This document shows positions 58,148 to 64,000 of a stretch of DNA of 64,000 nt, piece after piece; the first letter of the stretch is position 1; each line of letters opens with the position of its first letter. The position numbers were made by a program, and so were the translations under genes. The stretch lies in contig NZ_BQUN01000134.1 in the NCBI RefSeq assembly GCF_026008495.1, forward strand, positions 10,189 to 74,188. Direction: 5' to 3'. The notes under the pieces were generated by a model. The model was not told the DNA's origin. It ran no database searches and was given only the letters and a program-made list of their open reading frames with translations. Source of the stretch: Streptomyces sp. A012304. Its GTDB lineage: Bacteria > Actinomycetota > Actinomycetes > Streptomycetales > Streptomycetaceae.

Positions 58148-59953
58148 ATGGCCGTCAATCTGGTCAATGTCGAGAACGTCAGCAAGGTGTACGGAACCCG
58201 TGCGCTCCTCGACGGCGTCTCGCTCGGCGTGTCCGAAGGGGACCGGATCGGGGTCGTCGGGCGCAACGGCGACGGCAAGACCACCCTGATCCGGATGCTC
58301 GCCAAGCTGGAGGAGGCCGACTCCGGCCGGGTCACGCACTCCGGCGGGGTGCGCATGGGCGTGCTCACCCAGCACGACTCCCTCGACCCCACCGCGACCG
58401 TCCGGCACGAGGTCATCCGGGACCTGGCCGACCACGAGTGGGCGGGCAACGCCAAGATCAGGGACGTGCTGACGGGCCTGTTCGGCGGGCTCGACCTGCC
58501 CGGCTTCCCGCAGGGCCTGGACACCGTCATCGGGCCGCTCTCCGGTGGTGAGCGCCGCCGTATCGCGCTCGCCAAGCTGCTCATCGAGGAGCAGGACCTG
58601 ATCGTCCTGGACGAGCCGACCAACCACCTCGACGTCGAGGGCATCGCCTGGCTCGCCGACCACCTGCGGGCCCGCCGCTCCGCGCTGGTGTGCGTCACCC
58701 ACGACCGCTGGTTCCTCGACCAGGTCTGCACCCGCATGTGGGACGTGCAGCGCGGCACCGTCCACGAGTACGAGGGCGGCTACTCCGACTACGTCTTCGC
58801 GCGCGCGGAGCGGGAGCGGATCGCGGCGACCGAGGAGGTCAAGCGGCAGAACCTGGTCCGCAAGGAGCTTGCCTGGCTGCGGCGCGGCGCCCCCGCCCGC
58901 ACCTCCAAGCCGCGCTTCCGCGTCGAGGCCGCCAACGAGCTGATCAAGGACGTGCCGCCGCCCCGGGACAGCAGCGAGCTGATGAAGTTCGCCTCGTCGC
59001 GGCTCGGCAAGACCGTCTTCGACCTGGAGGACGTGAGCGTCCAGGCCGGCCCCAAGACGCTGCTGAAGCACGTCACCTGGCAGCTCGGCCCCGGCGACCG
59101 CATCGGCCTGGTCGGCGTCAACGGCGCGGGGAAGACGTCCCTGCTGCGGGCCATGGCCGAGGCCGCCCGCACCCAGGGCGAGGTCCAGCCCGCGGCCGGC
59201 CGGATCGCCGTGGGCCGGACCGTGAAACTCGCCTACCTCTCCCAGGAGGTCGCCGAACTCGACCCGACCTGGCGGGTGCTGGAGGCCGTGCAGCGGGTGC
59301 GTGAGCGCGTCGACCTCGGCAGGGGACGCGAGATGACCGCGGGTCAGCTGTGCGAGACGTTCGGCTTCAACAAGGACAAGCAGTGGACGCCGGTCGGGGA
59401 CCTCTCCGGCGGTGAGCGCCGCCGCCTCCAGCTCCTGCGGCTCCTCATGGACGAGCCCAACGTCCTCTTCCTCGACGAGCCCACCAACGACCTCGACATC
59501 GAGACCCTCACCCAGCTGGAGGACGTCCTCGACGGCTGGCCCGGCTCGATGATCGTCATCTCCCACGACCGTTTCTTCGTCGAGCGCACCACCGACAAGG
59601 TGTACGCCCTCCTCGGTGACGCCACCCTGCGCATGCTGCCGCGTGGCATCGACGAGTACCTGGAACGCCGTCACCGCATGGAGGAGGCCGCCGCCGCCTC
59701 CGCCCCGGCCCCCGCCCAGAAGCCGGTGCCCGAGAAGAGCGCTGCCGACCAGCGCGCCGCCAAGAAGGAGTTGCAGAAGATCGAGCGTCAACTCGACCGT
59801 GTCTCCGAGAAGGAGACCAAGCTGCACTCCCAGATCGCCGACAACGCCACCGACTTCACGAAGGTCGCCGAACTCGACGCGGAACTGCGCGCGTTGACAG
59901 CGGAACGTGAGGAGCTGGAACTGCGCTGGCTGGAACTCGCCGAGGACGCCTGA
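58148..59953 (+). CDS. ABC-F family ribosome-associated ATPase
   Basis: 601 aa, with no membrane segments. Two ABC cassettes: Walker A GRNGDGKTT and GVNGAGKTS, signatures LSGGERRR in both, and Walker B LIVLDEPTNHLD and LFLDEPTNDLD. The linker (residues about 215-290) is the P-site tRNA interaction region, and a C-terminal charged coiled tail follows. ABC-F proteins aid translation or give resistance to ribosome-targeting antibiotics; Uup/EttA-like housekeeping is most likely in this core context. ATG 58148 follows CAGGAG. Confidence 0.93.
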   Translation: MAVNLVNVENVSKVYGTRALLDGVSLGVSEGDRIGVVGRNGDGKTTLIRMLAKLEEADSGRVTHSGGVRMGVLTQHDSLDPTATVRHEVIRDLADHEWAGNAKIRDVLTGLFGGLDLPGFPQGLDTVIGPLSGGERRRIALAKLLIEEQDLIVLDEPTNHLDVEGIAWLADHLRARRSALVCVTHDRWFLDQVCTRMWDVQRGTVHEYEGGYSDYVFARAERERIAATEEVKRQNLVRKELAWLRRGAPARTSKPRFRVEAANELIKDVPPPRDSSELMKFASSRLGKTVFDLEDVSVQAGPKTLLKHVTWQLGPGDRIGLVGVNGAGKTSLLRAMAEAARTQGEVQPAAGRIAVGRTVKLAYLSQEVAELDPTWRVLEAVQRVRERVDLGRGREMTAGQLCETFGFNKDKQWTPVGDLSGGERRRLQLLRLLMDEPNVLFLDEPTNDLDIETLTQLEDVLDGWPGSMIVISHDRFFVERTTDKVYALLGDATLRMLPRGIDEYLERRHRMEEAAAASAPAPAQKPVPEKSAADQRAAKKELQKIERQLDRVSEKETKLHSQIADNATDFTKVAELDAELRALTAEREELELRWLELAEDA

Positions 59954-60263
59954 CAGATCCGTACGGCGTTCGCCGCCGCGCGGCGGCCGGCGAGCGGCGC
60001 GAACCGACAGTGCGCACACCGGCGTTCACGCTTCCACCCTGCGCGCGACGACGGCGCGTGCGCCGCGTGAAGGGGGAGTGAAGGCGCGTAACGACGGCAT
60101 CACGGCCCGGTCCTCCCTTGGGAACAGGGGCGGACACGGGCCCCTGCGCTGTCGGTCGCGGGTGATAGAAAGAGCCGTCTGAGACTTTTCTTCGATACGA
60201 CTCGTGGGTCCGTCACGAACCTCGGGGCGTGGCTAAAAATCAGTGACGAGGGGGAACACGCTG
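59954..60263 (+). promoter_or_regulatory. 310-base gap before the first beta-propeller gene
   Basis: The gap begins with a perfect 16-base palindrome (59972-59987, GCCGCCGC and complement), a possible weak terminator for the ABC-F gene. CAGGGGC/GCCCCTG (60125-60131, 60140-60146) forms another small hairpin. An AT-rich TAAAAATCAGTGACGAGG lies just before the start and may contain a -10. No gene was found. Confidence 0.4.
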
Positions 60264-62027
60264 ATGACTCAGCCGCCCGACCAGCCGCCGCAGCAGGACG
60301 GTTTCGGAGCACCGCAGATGCCCGGCCAACCGCCGCAGGCTCCGCAGCCCGGATACGGCTATCCGCAGCAACAGCCCCAGCAGCCGGGCCCGTACGCCCA
60401 GCAGCCCGGGCCCTACGGCGCTCCGCCCCAGCAGCCCCCGTACGGGCAGCCCCCACAGCCCGGCCCGTACAGCCAGCCCCAGCAGCCCGGCCCGTACGGC
60501 GCCCAGCCGAGCGGCCCCTACCCCCAGCAGCAGGGCTACGGCTACCCGCCGCCTCCGTTCCCCGGCGCGCCCGGCACCCCGCCGCCCGGCGGTTCGCGCA
60601 ACCCCTTCAAGGGCAAGCCGGCCCTGGTCGTCGGGGCGGCGGTGGCGGCGCTGCTCGTCATCGGCGGCACCGTCTTCGCGGTCACGAGCGGCGACGACGA
60701 GGGCGGCAAGAAGCCGGTCGCCAAGGAGAGCGACGACGGCAAGGCGACGGCGAGCGAAAGCCCCGTCAACCCCGGTGACGGCAGCGGCGACGGCGGCGAG
60801 GAGTCCGAGGACTTCAACGCGGACCGCAAGGCCGGCGAGGCCAAGGTGCTCTGGTACAAGGAGGCGCCCGACGCGCCCGCCTCCGGCGCCGACGCCCCCG
60901 GCATGTGGATCACCTCCAAGGCGGCGGTGAAGGCCGCCTACAAGGAGGTCGTCGCGTACAACATCGCCGACGGCAAGCCGACCTGGTCCACCATCAGCCT
61001 TCCGCAGAAGGTCTGCGCGGTCACCCCGCAGAAGACGGCCGACGACAAGATCGTCATCGCGTACATGAGCGGCACCAGCGACCGCGCCAAGTGCAACCAG
61101 CTCCAGCAGATCGACCTCGCCACCGGCGCCCAGGGCTGGAAGGCCACCGTCGAGGACGGCAAGCTCTTCGACAGCGCCGCCTCCATCTCCCTGTCCCTCG
61201 CGGGCAACACCCTGATGGTGGGCCGCTCCTCGTCCGGCACCGCGTACGACGTGCGCACCGGCAAGAAGCTGTACGACACGCAGAAGTACGGCGAGGACTG
61301 CTTCCCGAGCGCCTTCGCGGGCGGCACCAAGCTGATCGCGGTGTCCTCCTGCGACGCGCTGGGCGCGAACGAGCACGACGAGGTGCAGGAGCTGGACCCG
61401 GCGACCGGCAAGGTCAAGTGGACCCAGAAGTTCGACAAGGGCTGGAGGGTCGAGCGGACGTATTCCGTGGACCCGCTGGTGGTCTACAGCACCAACGACG
61501 ACAAGAAGGCCTGGAACATCTCCACCCTCAAGCCGAACGGCACGTTCCGCTCGCAGGTCGGCTTCGACGAGGAGTTCGCGCCCGAGTGCGGCTTCGCCAT
61601 CCTCACCCGTGACCTCACCGGCTGCACGGGCACGGCCGCCGACGCCAACACCCTCTACCTGCCGACCGACGCCAAGAGCGGCGCCAACGAGATCGTCGCG
61701 ATCGACCTGTCCACCGGCAAGGAGAAGTGGCGGGTGAAGTCCCCGACGGAGGAGGCGATGCAGCCGGTGAAGGTCGAGGGCGGCAACCTCATCGCCTACG
61801 TCGAGCCGTCGTACGACACGGCCGGCCGGGTCGTGGCCATCCCGACGGCGGGCTCCGCGCACACGCCGAAGACGGTGATGCAGCTGCCGAAGAGCACGAT
61901 CGACATCGAGGACGGTTTCTACTCGCCCGACCTGGCCTGGGTCGACGGCCGCTTCTACCTCTCCTCCACCCGGCTGACGGGCAACGACGACTCGAAGGAG
62001 AAGCTGATGCTCGCCTACGGCAAGTGA
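60264..62027 (+). CDS. Membrane-anchored PQQ-binding-like beta-propeller protein, paralogue 1
   Basis: 587 aa. Roughly the first 110 residues are Pro/Gln/Gly/Tyr-rich (repeats such as QQPGPYGAPPQQP) and cytoplasmic. A helix at about residues 120-143 (ALVVGAAVAALLVIGGTVFAV) is followed by an extracellular propeller with PQQ-type blades such as DLSTGKEKW and IDLATGAQGW. PQQ itself need not be bound. No enzymatic motif is seen. ATG 60264 with GGGGGAA upstream is preferred over GTG 60243. Confidence 0.88.
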   Translation: MTQPPDQPPQQDGFGAPQMPGQPPQAPQPGYGYPQQQPQQPGPYAQQPGPYGAPPQQPPYGQPPQPGPYSQPQQPGPYGAQPSGPYPQQQGYGYPPPPFPGAPGTPPPGGSRNPFKGKPALVVGAAVAALLVIGGTVFAVTSGDDEGGKKPVAKESDDGKATASESPVNPGDGSGDGGEESEDFNADRKAGEAKVLWYKEAPDAPASGADAPGMWITSKAAVKAAYKEVVAYNIADGKPTWSTISLPQKVCAVTPQKTADDKIVIAYMSGTSDRAKCNQLQQIDLATGAQGWKATVEDGKLFDSAASISLSLAGNTLMVGRSSSGTAYDVRTGKKLYDTQKYGEDCFPSAFAGGTKLIAVSSCDALGANEHDEVQELDPATGKVKWTQKFDKGWRVERTYSVDPLVVYSTNDDKKAWNISTLKPNGTFRSQVGFDEEFAPECGFAILTRDLTGCTGTAADANTLYLPTDAKSGANEIVAIDLSTGKEKWRVKSPTEEAMQPVKVEGGNLIAYVEPSYDTAGRVVAIPTAGSAHTPKTVMQLPKSTIDIEDGFYSPDLAWVDGRFYLSSTRLTGNDDSKEKLMLAYGK

Positions 62028-62094
62028 GGCACCGGCTTCCCCCCGCCCGTCGTCCCCGCCCGACTCACCGAGCTCGACCCGAGGTACCCACACC

Positions 62095-64000
62095 ATGACC
62101 CAGCCGCCGCCCCCGCCGCCCAACCAGCCCCCGCAGCCCCCGCAGCAGGGCGCGTTCGGCGCGCCCCAGTCGCCGCCGCCGGCCCCGCCGGAGGGCCCGC
62201 AGCTCGACAAGACGCCGGCCCACGGCGGCCCGATGCCGCACCAGGCCCAGCCCGGCCAGCCCCCGCAGGCGCCGCCCGGCCCGCCGCAGCCCCAGCCGGG
62301 CTACGGCTACCCGCAGACGGCCCCGCCCGCCCAGCCGCAGCCCCCGTCCGGCCCCGGCTACGGCTACCCCGGCCAGACCGCCCAGCAGCCCGGCGGGTAC
62401 GGCCAGCCCAACCCGAGCCCCTACGCCCAGCAGGCCCCGTACGGCCAGCAGCCGGGCTACGGCTACCCGGGCCAGCCCCAGCAGGGCCACCAGACGCCCC
62501 CCGGCGGCTACGCAGGGTACGCGGGCCAGCCCACCATGCCGATGCACCCGCAGCCGGCCGGTGGCTCCGGCACCGGCCGCAAGATCAACGCCCAGATGGC
62601 GATCATCGTCGCGGCGGTCGTCGCGATCGCGCTGATCGTCGGCGGCGGCGTCTGGTACGCGAGCTCGGGTGACGGCGACAAGAAGGACGACACGGCCAGC
62701 TCCGGTGGCACCAAGGGCGGCGACACCAAGGGCGGCGGCGGAGGCACCTCTTCCGGCGGCACCGAGAAGGTGCCCTCGAACCCGGAGTCCAAGGTCCTCT
62801 TCCAGCTGCCCTCGCCCGCCGTCGCCAAGGACGACAGCGTCGTGGTGACCGGCTCCTGGCTGACGGACAAGGCGTATGTGAAGGCGGGCGTGGCCGAGAT
62901 CAACGGCTACGACCGCGACAAGGGCACCAAGCTGTGGACGATCAAGCTGCCCGGCCCGGTCTGCACGGCCAGCAAGCACGCCACCGAGGACAACAAGACG
63001 GCCGTCGTCTTCCAGCCGAAGATGCCCGCGAAGGACTCCTCGGCCGGGTGCAGCCAGGTCGCGGCGATCGACCTCGCCGCCGGCAAGCAGCTGTGGTCGA
63101 AGGCCGTCGAATCCGGCGACTACCCGGTCACCTTCGACAACGTCACGGTCGGCGGGAACACCGTCGCCCTGGGCGCCAACGAGGGCGGCGCGGCCTTCGA
63201 CATCACCACGGGCAAGCAGCTGTGGGCCCCGAAGCCGACCGACAGCTGCTACGACGCCGGCTACGGCGGTGGCGCCAAGCTGGTCGCGGTGCGCAAGTGC
63301 GGTGACTACGACGCGCGCGAGCTGCACATCCAGACCATCGACCCGGCCTCCGGGAAGGTGCTCTCCGAGTACAAGATGGCGACCGGCATCGAGTACGCGA
63401 GCATCGTCTCCACGGACCCGCTGGTCGTGGCCGCCGACGTCGGCGACAGCGCCCAGGACGGCAGCGGCATCTCGGACTTCTTCTCCATCGACAACAAGAC
63501 CGGCAAGCTGCGCACCCGGATCTCCGCGCCGGGCGAGCAGTTCGCGGCCCGCTGCGACGGCATCACCAAGATCGAGCAGTGCACGGGTGTGGTCGCCGGC
63601 AACGGCCGGCTGTACCTGCCGACCGAGGAGCACGACGGCACCGGCGAGTACAGCGAGACCAACGAGGTCCTCGCCTTCGACCTGGCCACCGGCAAGCAGA
63701 CCGGCCAGCGCGCGGACGCCGGCGACGACTTCGAGCTGATCCCGCTGCGCATGGACGGCGGCAACCTGATCGCCTACAAGCGTCCGCCGTACGACCAGGG
63801 CGGCCAGATCGTCAGCATCGACGGCGGGACGTTCAAGCAGACGGTGCTCATGCGGAACCCGTCGACGGAGTCGGTGCGGGACGCCGAGTCCAGCATGTCC
63901 CCGGAGTACTCGGAGATCATCTACTCCCAGGGGCGGCTGTACATGTCCCAGGTGTACGCGGACGACTCCAGCTCCCGCGACAAGGAGTATCTGGCGCTGG
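62095..64000 (+). CDS. Membrane-anchored PQQ-binding-like beta-propeller protein, paralogue 2 (partial)
   Basis: At least 635 residues, cut by the right edge. Same layout: a Pro/Gln/Gly/Tyr-rich N-terminus of about 160 residues, a helix (MAIIVAAVVAIALIVGGGVWYA), a Gly/Ser/Thr/Lys linker, then propeller blades (IDLAAGKQLWSK, DITTGKQLWAP). It begins 67 bases after paralogue 1, with GAGGTACCC upstream of ATG 62095. The two genes form a tandem pair. The function is unknown, likely envelope-related. Confidence 0.88.
   Translation, partial: MTQPPPPPPNQPPQPPQQGAFGAPQSPPPAPPEGPQLDKTPAHGGPMPHQAQPGQPPQAPPGPPQPQPGYGYPQTAPPAQPQPPSGPGYGYPGQTAQQPGGYGQPNPSPYAQQAPYGQQPGYGYPGQPQQGHQTPPGGYAGYAGQPTMPMHPQPAGGSGTGRKINAQMAIIVAAVVAIALIVGGGVWYASSGDGDKKDDTASSGGTKGGDTKGGGGGTSSGGTEKVPSNPESKVLFQLPSPAVAKDDSVVVTGSWLTDKAYVKAGVAEINGYDRDKGTKLWTIKLPGPVCTASKHATEDNKTAVVFQPKMPAKDSSAGCSQVAAIDLAAGKQLWSKAVESGDYPVTFDNVTVGGNTVALGANEGGAAFDITTGKQLWAPKPTDSCYDAGYGGGAKLVAVRKCGDYDARELHIQTIDPASGKVLSEYKMATGIEYASIVSTDPLVVAADVGDSAQDGSGISDFFSIDNKTGKLRTRISAPGEQFAARCDGITKIEQCTGVVAGNGRLYLPTEEHDGTGEYSETNEVLAFDLATGKQTGQRADAGDDFELIPLRMDGGNLIAYKRPPYDQGGQIVSIDGGTFKQTVLMRNPSTESVRDAESSMSPEYSEIIYSQGRLYMSQVYADDSSSRDKEYLAL

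Noticed and set aside
56708..60019. Reverse 1103-residue frame
   Set aside because: Antisense to rsmA, ispE and the ABC-F gene, all of which have strong family motifs.
1..64000. CRISPR arrays, insertion sequences, integrases, phage genes
   Set aside because: No transposase, integrase, capsid or spaced-repeat array was recognised on either strand.

Overview
The window is chromosomal DNA of very high G+C content with a third-position G/C bias, frequent GTG/TTG/CTG starts, many 4-bp ATGA/GTGA overlaps, and families typical of Streptomyces: SsgA-like protein, SepX/GlpR, DUF397 plus DUF5753 regulators, Pmt and RpfB. The order ssgE, two penicillin-binding proteins, pmt, rsmI, tatD, rpfB, rsmA, ispE is recalled as a conserved core arrangement of Streptomyces coelicolor and relatives (memory, not a search). 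No insertion sequence, prophage, integrase, CRISPR array or rRNA operon was found, so this looks like core chromosome rather than an accessory island.

Layout. 1-7 kb: a truncated S58 peptidase, mscL, a SAF-domain membrane protein, an MTA phosphorylase-like gene, an fmdB-like zinc ribbon whose upstream region carries a CIRCE-like repeat, an MFS exporter and a K+/H+ antiporter. 7-16 kb: a membrane-anchored penicillin acylase, 5-formyl-THF cyclo-ligase, galU, a moeA/moaC/mogA set, a GNAT enzyme and sepX; moeA and sepX may be the Glp/GlpR division pair. 16-22 kb: tRNA-Ala(CGC) with its own promoter and terminator, an ABC permease/ATPase pair, and a divergent two-component system. 22-27.7 kb: GNAT, xthA, and a MerR regulator divergent from a coupled monooxygenase, hydrolase and dehydrogenase operon. 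27.7-35 kb: heptamer repeats, a large tricorn-type protease, a TetR regulator with an operator-like palindrome, an MMPL transporter and a secreted lamin-tail protein.

35-42.5 kb: a DUF5753/DUF397/ATPase regulatory cluster with a duplicated DUF397 gene, then small metabolic enzymes (YbaK, EamA, GNAT, VOC, NAT, DUF1876, serine hydrolase). 42.5-46.7 kb: cbiMQO, ohrR and ohr on one strand. A Nur-like box overlaps a -35 element and the transcript probably starts at the cbiM GTG. The divergent neighbour is ssgE. 46.7-53 kb: two paralogous penicillin-binding proteins, Pmt and rsmI. 53-58 kb: a zinc-ribbon protein, TatD nuclease, RpfB, rsmA and ispE. 58-64 kb: an ABC-F ATPase and two paralogous anchored beta-propeller proteins, the second cut by the window edge.

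Themes: cell-envelope growth and sporulation (SepX, SsgE, two PBPs, Pmt, RpfB), molybdopterin synthesis, metal and peroxide homeostasis, and ribosome maturation (rsmI, rsmA). The best leads are regulatory: the CIRCE-like element at fmdB and the Nur-like box with a leaderless cbiM start.
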